Shown: positions 34,490 to 45,812 of the stretch, piece after piece
How positions within the stretch are numbered: the first letter of the stretch is position 1
How the letters are laid out: every line of letters begins with the position of its first letter
Origin: Straminergon stramineum
Lineage: Eukaryota > Streptophyta > Bryopsida > Hypnales > Calliergonaceae
Assembly (NCBI GenBank): GCA_963920665.1
Contig: OY987270.1
Coordinates: 16,084,019 to 16,148,018, forward strand
Direction of reading: 5' to 3'
DNA length: 64,000 bases
Translations under genes and position numbers: made by a program
The notes under the pieces: model-generated
What the model saw: only the letters and a program-made list of their open reading frames with translations
What the model was told of the DNA's origin: nothing
The model's database searches: none

Positions 34490-35331
34490 ATCTTTGGTTG
34501 TATAGCATATGCTCATAGTCCTGATGAGAAAAGAACAAAGCTTGACTCTAAATTTAAGCCATGCATCTTTGTAGGGTATGGTGACCCTCTTGGAATTAAA
34601 GGCTATAGATTATACGAACCCTCAACTAAACGAATTTTTAGTAGTCGTAATGTCATATTTTTTGAACACTCCTTGCTTAATCGGAAAGCTATTCCAAGTT
34701 CCACTCAAAGTTTTCCTCTAGATCCTTCTACTTTCAATCAAGTAAACGATCATTTTTGAGGATTCTACTCCATAATTGCCACCACCTGTAATTTAGCTAG
34801 AAACACCACTTGGAACACCCAGTTCAGCCAACATCAACTAGACTAAAACTCCCAGTTCCAAACCTATTATTTCCCCTCCCTGACGTCTAGCTAATCATAC
34901 ATCGTCATCTCATTGTCATACTTCTCCTCCTCAGAATTCCACTCGACCCAATAAAGGCTAGTGGCGATCTTGCAAATTTCGTAATGAAAGTTACTTTGCG
35001 TGTGCTTTTATAGCTCAAGTTACTGAACCAAATTCAGTCCAAGTTGCTCTCTTTGGCCCTGAGGCTAGTCATTGGCGAGCAGCCATGCAAAAAGAATATG
35101 AATCATTGATGACCAATAAACTTGGACATTGGTTGATCAACCTTCTAATCTCTCCATTGTTAGCTCCAAGTAGTTGTTTCAACGCAAGTATAATGTTGAT
35201 GGCACTATAGCATGCTACAAAGCTTGCTTTGTGGCCTGTGGTTTATCCCAAAAAGTAGGTATCGACTATCGAGAAACTTTCTCCCCAGTCATAAAAATGA
35301 CCTCCTTAAGACTACTTTTTGCACTTACAAC
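34490..35331 (+). pseudogene. Copia integrase end and reverse transcriptase, 5' half
   Basis: Remnants after the integrase include the reverse transcriptase start region at 35174-35331 with YKACFVACGLSQKVGIDY and ETFSPVIKMTSLRLLFAL, close to the copia consensus. It stops at the 8-bp site CTTACAAC, where hAT element 2 begins. The second half of the domain is on the minus strand at 23039-21522. Confidence 0.85.
35324..35331. repeat. 8-bp hAT target duplication, pair A (right)
   Basis: CTTACAAC precedes the CATGG end of hAT element 2 and is the reverse complement of GTTGTAAG at 23032-23039. The far flank of element 2 is ATATCAAC, not CTTACAAC. Confidence 0.9.
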
Positions 35332-36114
35332 CATGGTTGTTCCGGCAGATAGTTCGACAACACGACGAACACGACGTCCAACACGTCAAGTAGACCCTCT
35401 TGTCCGTCTAATAGAGTCAAACTTAGCTTTGACTTTTTTTTTAAAATTCACCTTGCCCGTGAGGCCACCTGGATGCCATGTGGCAAACACGTGACTTCTA
35501 CGTGGCATCCTAAAGGGGCGCATGCGGGTGTGGGCGACCTCGGGTGTGGGTGACTACGGCTGTAGGCAATTATAGATAGGGCGACTTCGGGTTCACGCTC
35601 CTAGGCGACCGCGGGTGGGAAGTACTTGGCGACTTGTGAGGCAAAGACATGAAGTCGGAGCCTAAAGAGAGTAATGCCTCACAAATACCCACAAGCGCCC
35701 CAAAAGACCCGCAGTCACCTCCCAGGGGACCCGCACGCGCCTCAAAAGACCTACAGTCGCCCTGCCCAGAACCAGCAGTCGCCCTCCAAAGGACCTGCAT
35801 GCGCCCTTGGACCCGCAGTTGCCCTATCCAAAACCTGCAGTCGCCCTAAGACCCGCAGTCGCCCTGTCCAAGACCTGCAGTCGCCCTAGGACCCGCAGTT
35901 GCCCTGTCCAAGACCTGCAGTCGCCTTGTCTAGGACTTGTAGTCGCCCTAGGACCCGCAGTCGCCCTGCCCAGGACCTGCAATCACCCTGTCCAGGATCC
36001 GCAGTCGCCCTGTCTAGGACCTGTAGTCACCCTGTTCAGGATCCGCATTCGCCCCTAGACCCACAGTCACCTTGTCCAAGACAAGTAATCGCCCGTGGAC
36101 CCGCAGTCACCCTA

Positions 36115-36590
36115 CCAGACCCGAGGTCGCCTCCCAATTCACCAAATTGGGCTCAACAACAACAGGACTCGAACTCACCTCACCCGCGGTCGCCCAAGAC
36201 CCGAGGTCGCCCCCCACCTGAAGTCACCCCCCAATCCCCCAAATTGGGCTCAACAACAACAAGACTCGAACTCGCCCTCACCCACGGTCACCTATGACCC
36301 GAAGTCGCCCCCCAATCCACCAAATTAGGCTCAATAACAACAAGACTCGAACTCACCCTCACCCGCGGTTGCCCAAGACCCGAGGTCGGCCCCCATTCTA
36401 CCAAATTGGGCTCAACAACAACAAGACTCGAACTCGCCCTCACCCGCGGTCGCCCATGACCCGAGGTCGCCCCCCAATCCACCAAATTGGGCTCAACAAC
36501 AACAACACTCGAACTCGCCCTCACCCGTGGTCGCCCAAGACTCGCGGTCGCCCAAGACCTGAACTCGCCCAAGACCTATATTCACCTCTA
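36115..36590 (-). repeat. 81-bp tandem repeat, five copies
   Basis: Reverse-orientation counterpart of the fifteen-copy array in element 1, with the landmark CCAAATTGGGCTCA five times. ORFs here are repeat artefacts. Confidence 0.9.
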
Positions 36591-37059
36591 TCTTAAAGTC
36601 ACGTCAGTGCAGGAACCAACATACCACAAGATGTGAGCCATCTCCAACTCTAATGAAGTCAAGCTTAATTGCATCTTCCATACACTATAATTGACATGTC
36701 CTTCAATGCTCGTAGTTAGTAAATACTACAGAATTAGTCTATAAATACAGAAATTTTAGTATGACTAATTAGAGAAATTGAAGAGGGTTTTCCAAACCCT
36801 AAACCCTAACCCTATACCCTAAACCCTATAGAAAAACCATGGACCTTCTCCATGTATGCGAGTCCAAAAGTAATGTACTTCTATTTTTTAGGATGGATAA
36901 AATGACACACATGTGAGTTGCTTTTCATTATATGTCGTAAAAATGTTTGAACTCTTAAACCTTGTACTTGTAAGATAAAAACCATTCAAAGTGTCATTTC
37001 CTAACTTTTTAATCTTCAATAAATTGAATATTCATTCACCCCTTCAAATGTGTTTTAAA

Positions 37060-37760
37060 TCCCCTTGATGTATCAAGGGGAGGACTATATTGAAATTCCT
37101 ATGTTGGAGGATGGAAAATGAAATGATGAGGAGAAGGGCTTCCCCAAGTCTCCATTTCGTAAACCACTTCTTATGTAGATAAAAAGATTTCTTCTTCATG
37201 CATCCCACGGTGTTAGTATTTTTTTTGTACATGGTTTCCCCCAAAAGGGAAGGTCTCCTCTCAATATACTCCCTCCAAAAATTAAAATATGAAATGGTCA
37301 TGTTGAATTTTACATGAGCATGAGGAAAAAAAAAATGTCAATTAGAAGAGCTTCCCCAAGTCTCCATTTCTTAAAACCACTTCTTATGTAGATAAAAAGA
37401 TTTCTTCTTCATGCATCCCACGGTGTTAGTATTTTTTTTGTACATGGTTTCCCCCAAAAGGGAAGGTCTCCTCTCAATGTACTCCCTCCAAAAATTAAAA
37501 TAGGAAATGGTCACGTTGAATTTGACATGACCACGAAGGAAAAATAAAATGTCAAGGAGAAGAGCTTCCCCAAGTCTCCATTTCTTAAACCACTTCTTAT
37601 GTAGATAAGAAGATTTCTTCTTTGTGCATCCCACGATGTTAGTATTTTTTTTGTACATGATTTCCCCTAAAAGGGAAGGTCTCCTCTCAATTTACTCCCT
37701 CCAAAAATTAAAATAGGAAATGGTTACGTTGAATTTAACATGACCACAAGGATGGATGAA
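37060..37760 (-). repeat. 213-bp tandem repeat, three copies
   Basis: Reverse-orientation counterpart of the four-copy array at 23935-24785, with the landmark TTTTTTTTGTACATG three times at about 213-base spacing. Confidence 0.9.
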
Positions 37761-38537
37761 GGAGAAATGAAATGTTAGGAAAAAGGGCTTTTCCAAATCT
37801 CCACTTCCTAAACCAATTTGCTTTCTTTATTACTTAATTAACTTTTGATCACTTAGTATTGAATGCCTTAGTTTTAGGATTTTCTGGAGTTATTCCTCAG
37901 AAAAGGGGGGAGCGGTACTTGAAAAGTTTGAACGCCTTCCCTCCACTTTGTAAGGGGGGAAACTCAAACTCATGTTTTCTGGCGCCCCTAACCCACGGTC
38001 GCCCCATACACAGCCGCCTCCATCGTCATGAACTAGAAGACTTCTTGAGTCTGAGACCTGCAGTCGCCCCATCAGCTACAATCGCCCAAGAAATGACTTG
38101 TGGTCGCCCCCCTAAGCCCCCTTCTACCCGCACTCGCCCCCCCTGGACCCACACTCGCCCCTCCTGGACCCGCACTCGCCCCCCCTGGACCCGCACTCGC
38201 CCCTCCTAGACCTGCACTCGCCCCCCCTGGACCCACACTCGCCCCCCCCCTCGACCTATAGTCGCCCTGGATTGGACCTGTAGTCGCCGTCATTCTAGGA
38301 CCCGCGGTCGCCCCACCCGTAGTCGCCTATGGTGACGTGGTCAAAGCTTTCCACGTCACTATTGACAACCCGCCATGTAAGATAAAAATTTTGGCTGCCC
38401 TGCCCGAAAACCCTAAACCCTAATTTCGCGCTCGTCAAATTTGTCTCGTATATGCGACACTCGTCTTATACGACATGCGACATCAGACGAACAACTCGAC
38501 ACCCAAACCCCAAAACACGTTCGACAGAACAACCCTG

Positions 38538-38545
38538 ATATCAAC
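38538..38545. repeat. 8-bp hAT target duplication, pair B (right)
   Basis: ATATCAAC follows the CCCTG end of hAT element 2 and is the reverse complement of GTTGATAT at 27450-27457. Confidence 0.9.
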
Positions 38546-39559
38546 AAGTAGCTCCATTTTGACTTCCAATAAGTTAGTAAAATTACTATGGTCTATGGTA
38601 AAACTTTGACCATATATGAAAAATTGAGGGAAAGGGCAACCATGTAGTATACTTTGTGAAAAAAGGAAAATGGATGGATATGCATCATGGATGAAAAGAG
38701 TTGGTCTTTAGAAATGTGGGATGGTAGGAAGTGAAACAATCCATATAGGATATGGAAAACAAGAATTATGTTTCATATAAGATGTCTCCCAAAACATCAA
38801 GATGTCTAAAATAACATCCAAATGTCTAAAACAATATGTAGACATCTAAAACAACATTGACATGTACAATGATCAAGTTCCCATATTCTAATTATTTCAT
38901 ATCTTTTGTCTCAGCATGGACAAAGAATGGGTACAAATATGACCCTTTTACCCTTCATTCTCACTAACTTTCAAAGAAGTAATTTGTTCATTTTACCATC
39001 GAAAAATCTCTTGATGGTAGATGGTAAGTATTTTGTAATTTATTTTTAATTCAATAATTTTTTTGTTCATTTTATTTTATTATTTTAATTTATTTTAGAT
39101 AATTATTTTTTATTGATCTTGCCTTATGAATAGGGTATACACTAGTTGATGTCATCTCAAAAGTCTAGTTTGACGTCTCAAAAAGTAGCACCAAAAATTT
39201 TTAACAACATAAAAGTTTATTGACAAGGCATGCCAAGTTACTTTTTCCTACCATCATGTCAGATGCCACATTAGGTGCCACATCAGAGACGATCTGGATG
39301 AAAAAAACCCGCCATGTGGCTCTCATTGCCCACGTGGTGCTTATGTGGCATCTACATGGCGCATGTGGGGGAGCTTAAAAGAATATGTTATTTGTGATGT
39401 TAGAAAAAATCAAGCTCAAAACGGATGTTTTTTTCCATGTTTTTGGCTTGTCGATTATAACAAATTTTAGGTGACATCATAGTTGATTACTTCCATGTTA
39501 AAGTCAATGTCCCATTACGTTTTCTATGACTTCCAAAAAAACTCAAGTTTCTTATAGTG
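38538..39559 (-). mobile_element. CACTA element, main fragment split by hAT and inversion
   Basis: Minus sense starts CACTATAAGAAACTTGAG at 39559 and runs to the 8-bp site at 38545-38538, where hAT element 2 begins. It is homologous to the uninterrupted copy at 10390-11451, for example the segment around CTATGGTAAAACTTTGACC. AGT at 39560-39562 pairs with AGT (minus strand) next to the other terminus at 27694-27696, a 3-bp CACTA target duplication now 11.9 kb apart. Confidence 0.85.
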
Positions 39560-39562
39560 AGT

Positions 39563-42500
39563 GAATTGCATAAATTAAAAGTCTACATTTTGGTGTTTTC
39601 TCATAAAGACCATTCACATTAAAAAAAATTCAATTCCGAGTACCTCACCTACTTCAATGCTAAAATTTTCACTTCCTTTACAACCTCGGGGGGACACTTG
39701 GATTGAGTTAGAAGACCACACGAGTTAAATCATCTAGGATCCTTTTTATTCATGAAATGTAACATTTCTATCAAATTATAAATTTTACATGTAATGTAGG
39801 GTGCTTTAAACTCAAAAAAGGAATGATTTGAGAATCTAATAAGAATATGTTTAGAATATTCTAGAATATACCTCAAGTATTCCAAATATGTGATAGCCCC
39901 CATTCAAATACCTTTTTCACGCATGGGGTTACAATAAATATATGTTAGTGATCCCTTGGGCTTTACAAACAATAGTACTCAATTCCTAAGAATAAGGCCC
40001 ATCTACATGTTGCAAGAACAAGTTCTTTGATTTAGATATATAATATTGTTTTTGAAGAAGATTCTTTAGGGCCCACATGTCTTGTTTCACTTTTATTTGA
40101 AAATCATGATAATTCAAAATTTTCAAAAAAATAATTAAATACAATGTTTTTATTCATATATATTTGCAAAGTGGTTGTATACAAAGATGACTCTCACATT
40201 TGAAAATATGGTCATTGCCATGTCCTCGTGTAGTTTGCATTACTGTTTTATTAGTGCATTCACTACATTGTGTATTAGAGGTACTTATAAATACAAAGTG
40301 TTGTATGCAATGCTTCACGTGCTTCAAACTAGATATGATTTTAGTGACTATAGAAGGCATTGTTTCAAAGTTTCAAATTTTTTAGGGTATTTATTCAGCA
40401 ATACCTTTTGTTTCTCAATAATCATGGTATGCTAGAAACAAACCAAAATTATGTATTTTGGTGTACATGGTCTCTTCTTTAGGATGGAGAAAGTATCAAA
40501 ATTCATTTTTTATTTGTTTCGCTAGCTCATACTCAAGTCTTGTTTTAGATCATATAATGTGTTCTTTGTCCAAGTGCCTCATAAAAGCACTACATTTCCT
40601 AACCTCAAATCCCCAAATTGTTTATGTATTCCGTTTCATGGTTGTTCTTTGTCATGAAGAACTACCAAACTCTTTGACATTGACACTTGTTCCTCACAAG
40701 AACAAGGGGTAGGACACAAACTAGAGTTTTCAATGGGAATCCAAACACCATCCTACTTTGTTTCAAAACTCAACGGCCAATGGCATGCAAAAATCCTTCC
40801 ATTCTTGCCATTTAGCAAAGGAGGAGACCTAATGTAGTTGATGTTGTAGCTGGTGCCAAAAGGACCAATTTTGAGATTTAGATGGAGATTTGATAGACCC
40901 TCCCAAATCCTACAAGTACAATACATTCTAGGTAAGAATCTAGTGTATTGGGTTTGCTTATACAATAGGGTTGCAATTTTATTGTGTGTACCTTAACAAA
41001 GAGCCAAGCGGATTCATCATTTCATGGAGCCTTGTTCGAACAATTCATTTCTCATGAACTTACTTGGGGTGGACACTCACTACATTTTAGAAACAACGTG
41101 TGGAATAAAATAGATAGTGGTTAATTCATTTTGGGTAATAATTATGAAAAATTTACAAATAAGTTAGTGGCCAAAGAAAGTGACAAATCTATTATAAGTA
41201 ATGTAGATAGCCAAAAATCTGGGTCATTAGTATTCTATATATGTAATTTAGGGGCTGGAAATTAGAATCCTATATATTGTATTTACTACAACCGGCATGT
41301 ACAACTGGTTGCACCAATAGGCTAGATGTATAGTGGATGAATTGTCTAGCAGATGGTTGCAAATATGGATGAAGTTGTGAGGGTTGTGAATTCTCAATTA
41401 GGTCTGGGAAGTTGTCTATTGCACTATTTGCTTTTTTCTCACATTAAGGTAATTGTGCAAGGGTGAGCTCGCTAGTTGAAGCAATTTGAAGGCAAGATAA
41501 GAAGTGAGGGTTTTAGGATGCCAAAATTGTACGTGTTGATACCCTAGAGTGGTTTTGCTACCTAGATAGACTATTGTTGAACACAACTAGTTGTAGCTTC
41601 GGAGATTTGGTTGGGGTGATTGTTTTTGGTGGTGCCTTATAAATTTGTTGCTATTGGAACATAAACTTCTTGGATTTGGTCTCGGTTAAGGGTAACCTCT
41701 TGTCCTTCTTCCATTGCATATTTTGGGCTCCATTAAATTAATTTTAATTCAAATGTACTTGAAATCACAAAGGTTTATTTACCCACTTCATGTGGGCTAT
41801 AGATAGGGTTCAAGGGGTCCAAGTAATGGTGACTCAAGTAAAGATATTCATGATGGAGAATGATTTTTCTATCCCTACATCTTATAGCAAGGTGAAGATA
41901 TTTGAGGACAAAATATATGCTTCACTCAGGGATCAATTGGAGGAGAAAACAACATTGGAGTGGCCATTTGACTTTTGGGACAATTAATGAAGAGTGCTAT
42001 AGAATAAGGTTAAAGATGGAAGCCTTGAATGACGTGGTTGCAGATGTTTACATTTTGCTAGTGGATGTGCAATTAGAGGGTGAAGAGGCCTCCAAATGGC
42101 GTTGACTAGACTATCATGCTACACAAAGTCCACCAAGAGATAAGGATGGGTTTTTTTTCCCTCATTTATAGATGAAGAAGGTGTAGTGCAAGTTGTAGAT
42201 CCCATCACAAACTCTAGGGTTACTAGAACATCAGGGGTCATTGTTTCTTTGGAAAACAAATTGCATTCCATGCACATTATAAAGGAGATTTGAGAACGCT
42301 ACCTTGAATAATCAGAGAAGATGAAGATGAATTTGAAGTGCTCATCACAATAAGACAATCAATGGTTGTTGAGGACAATCCATTTCAATGGAAATGGAGT
42401 AGTGAAGATATTTTGCATTGAATGCTGGAAAGAGATAACTCAGATAAGTGGGGACAGTGGAAAGCATGACAAAACCAACATTCAAAATTTGTTCAACAAT

Positions 42501-43639
42501 TTAAGATGGAAGCACCTATTGAGTACAAACCATGTGAAGAATTGGTGTGCTGATAATGACGTGCAGTGTGTTGATCATCCGCAGTCCATTGTGCCAAAAG
42601 GGAAGGCCACTCCATTGACTCCCAAGATGCACCTAAACTCATAGAAGAAGGAATTTTGATTGTGGAAGCAGTAAACAACAGTTTAGGGGATTTGCAAAAG
42701 CCTTTTACCTCCATTCTTGATCTCACAATGAGCTTGCTATGCTAGTGATTCTTGTGACCCGGTGAGTTTGGGAAAAATTGTGAACTGATCATGTACTCAG
42801 AGCAGGCAAATGACAATTTAATGCCTGGTGAATTGATGTCTGCAACATGAATCTCAAAACCATCCCTGAACACGCGGATAGTGCTCAAGCTATGGAGCTG
42901 AAGACCAAAAACTCTTGAAAAAAATTCATGTCCTACAAAGTGTTCACATCATGTCATGTACAAGAGTAAAGTAATTCTTTCATTTGCCTTCAGGGTAGGT
43001 TGTTTATTGATTTGTCTAAATCGAAAGCACTAACAATCCCGTTCATGGAGATCTACCACAACTCTCGTTTGTAAGATTGTCACTGTCTTTAGTTAGTTGG
43101 GTTTGCGACATCAAACTGGTGGTAACACTTGTTTGCTCATACACTCAATTATAATATTTTATGTGAAAGAGCTTTCTGAAAGTAGGGGTAGAGACCCCTT
43201 GTGAACCTCATGTCTAGCCCAAAATACCGTAAGACGGAGCCACAAAATTTTGTACATTCAAGGCTTCTTCTCCGCAATGGGCAACCTAAGAATTGTGTCA
43301 ATCCTGATACTTCTCCACATCATTCTTCAATTCTAAGAAAATATGGTTGTTGTTAAAGGTAGTGCAACATGCACAGACAAGCTCGGAACTTAAGTTACTA
43401 AGGACTCACTGGATAAATGGATGAATGAAAATGGATGGAGAAGCCAGCGCTTAAGGGTTTGCAACCCCTAAAGATCACCGACAGCATACAAAATGGGATG
43501 TTGGACAATTATGAATGTATTTTTTCATCTAGACAATCTCTCAGTAAGTATTTTTTGCAGTGAGAGCTTTTGAAGACAAGTACACTAGTTTGTCCTTACA
43601 GTGAATAGGAAAAATTAGCTTCACATAAAAAATTAGTGT
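39563..43639. other. AT-rich intergenic region, no gene recognised
   Basis: About 4 kb with only short ORFs (under about 95 codons) lacking motifs. No terminal repeats or LTRs were recognised. It may hold old, unclassified repeats. Confidence 0.4.
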
Positions 43640-44169
43640 CACTACAAAAAAAATTGGATATTGGTACTAAGGAATACAATAATATTTCAACTTGCACTAA
43701 TTCAAAATATTGTGGTTTTGGTAAATGAGTGTCACACATGTACACTATTAGAATAGATTATTGTACCATGTTTAGCACAAATGTTGTCAAATATTACAAG
43801 AACTTTGCCCTTTCCCCCCCAAAAAAATTGAAGTAATCACCATATGTCCTCATGGGCTCAAAATCTTCAATTGCCCATGGCTTGAAGCTATTGTCATCCT
43901 ACTATTCATCACCTTTGAATTGTTCTTGTTTCAATTGAATATTCACAAAAAATCTAGACTTCATTCAATTGTCCTATTCATATGTGGGGAAATGAATTTA
44001 CTCATGACTCTAACTTCTTACAAGAGGGGACCAATGGTATTTGTGAAGACTCTTCGACATAAATACTTGTAGTACACATGAAATGGGTTAAAATATTCCT
44101 TCCTTGTAAGATGGTGTAACCATTTGTAAGTTCATTTTGTAAGTTAACACGCACCAATACGACAAATCA

Positions 44170-45120
44170 GTAATGCTTGTGCCCAATTGCGCAGAGTGCA
44201 GAGTGGGCAGAGTGAAGCTTTCAATTGTGAGAGCCCTGATTTGCAAAGCATCGATCCCACTCATTCGTGATCATTTCACGAGGGAAATTTGTGTTCAATC
44301 TTGTGTCCTAACTTGTACAATGTTGGTAACTTCTTTTCTACTTCTCGAAGTCAAATATACAAATAATTATGTTTGCATGGAAGGCAACATGCCCACGAAA
44401 TGCGATGTTCGGTTTCTGGGGTCAACCCTTTGAATCTCTCCATCGGAGTATGACAACCAAATTTCTGCAGGGCCCGAATGACACACCATAGCAACGAGGA
44501 CAACAAAGCTGAGAAAATCCTAAACCAGCGTAGAGTGATTCCCGGTGACCAAGTCTGCTTCCGCCCAGATTCGTCATTACCGCGTTGAATTGGGAACGTA
44601 TTCTTCTGTCGACATGTTAAGGGCCGTAGTGCTCAACAAAGCTTCAGCTCTTTCCTTGTGTCTCTGTTGTTTGCTCTTACCCACCGTCGGTAGGTTCCAG
44701 AGCTGGTCACCACTGGGAGCTTCTTCGTTTGCAGCGAGAGACTGGGTTGGGAGCGCCGTCTTGATCGAGCTGCTTGCTTCCTTATTATTGATTCTGCGGA
44801 ACTGGTGGAGCTCTTTGGAGGTATTACGACTGAATTGCCGATAAGTTTGGTGTTCGGTGGCTGCTTGATTTGCTGGGCGATTGGGGTCGGTGTGAAGGAG
44901 ACTTCTCGCTGCACTTTTATTGCATTTCCGGGTACAGTTCGAAGTCACTTCAGTCTGGGATTGCTGTGATCTTCTGCAAGGGAGTTTTAAGAGTTTGCCA
45001 TGGATTGAGGAAATGAAACAGAGTTGACCACCTCAATTGAACCATTACCACCTCCTAAGTGGTAAACTCAATTTCATTACCACGATGCTAAACTCTGAAG
45101 ACTCCCTTGTGTTGTTCGTG
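44170..45120. other. GC-richer segment inside the long-TIR element
   Basis: This block has higher G+C than its surroundings and overlapping ORFs on both strands (44545-44844 plus, 44577-44948 minus) with no recognisable domain. It may be a gene fragment captured by the element, but that is inference. A small inverted motif (TTACCACCTCCTAAGTGGTAA) lies near 45043. Confidence 0.3.
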
Positions 45121-45179
45121 GCGTCTCCTTCAATCCTTGAATCGGTAGTGGAATCCTGGCTGGACTTGCCTGGTATATA

Positions 45180-45649
45180 AGGTAAAACAGCCCATTACGG
45201 ACCAAATGGGGGGTTTGTCCTCTTGTCATTTCTGAAATTTTCTATTTTTTTTCCAGAGAAAGCCAAGTGATAGAAATGGCGAGACCATTTGAAACTATAT
45301 TTTTTCGACAAAATGTGAATTTGTTATGAATTTTTGAAAAGTTCAGCCCATCACAACCCAAAAGACTTTGTAGACTATCCCAAAACCATCAAAAATTGAT
45401 CCATAACACTCATCTTACTCACCTATAGCAGTCACAATATTTTCTAACACAAAAGACCTGAAAAAGGCACTTCCTACAATGAACAAACACTAAAAAACTG
45501 AAAGTTCCTATTGCGGTCACTAATTACTCCATTCCAGTTAGCTAAGACATTAAATGTGGCCCAAATCTCAATAACTAAAAGAAAACTGTAATGGAATCAT
45601 TCTTAGAAGTCCGCAATGGGTAAAAGGTCCATAATGGGTTGTTTTACCT
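45180..45649 (+). mobile_element. TA-flanked MITE X1 (470 bp)
   Basis: Starts AGGTAAAACAGCCCATTACG and ends in the inverted form AGGTAAAACAACCCATTATG, with TA on each side. It directly adjoins a second MITE sharing the same TA. Confidence 0.8.
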
Positions 45650-45651
45650 TA

Positions 45652-45812
45652 AGGTAAATTATCCCATTCCATTCCAGACCAAACGGGAGCAAGCCCATTG
45701 TGGGCTAAATGATGTTAGTGGTGTACATTCAAGTTCTGAAATGTACACCACTAACATAATTTAACTCAGAATGGGCTTGTTCCCATTTGGTTTGGAATGG
45801 GGTAGTTTACCT
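45652..45812 (+). mobile_element. Foldback MITE X2 (161 bp)
   Basis: Nearly a perfect palindrome: arms run from AGGTAAATTATCCCATTCC to the inverted AGGTAAACTACCCCATTCC and meet near 45735, sharing GATGTTAGTGGTGTACATT-type sequence. TA lies on both sides. The end sequence AGGTAAA and the internal AAGCCCATT motif resemble X1, so the two are probably related families. Confidence 0.85.

Larger units (their letters stand above)
35332..38537 (-). mobile_element. hAT-type non-autonomous element 2 (3.21 kb)
   Basis: Inverted relative to element 1: it begins CATGGTTGTTCCG and ends with the inverted form of CAGGGTTGTTCTG. It has the same interior in reverse order, but shorter: five 81-bp units instead of fifteen and three 213-bp units instead of four. 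No transposase. The pair forms a 3-4 kb inverted repeat with about 7.9 kb between. Confidence 0.85.

Noticed and set aside
35649..38293. Matching ORFs in the second hAT element
   Set aside because: Same repeat artefacts in reverse orientation; lengths change with repeat copy number.
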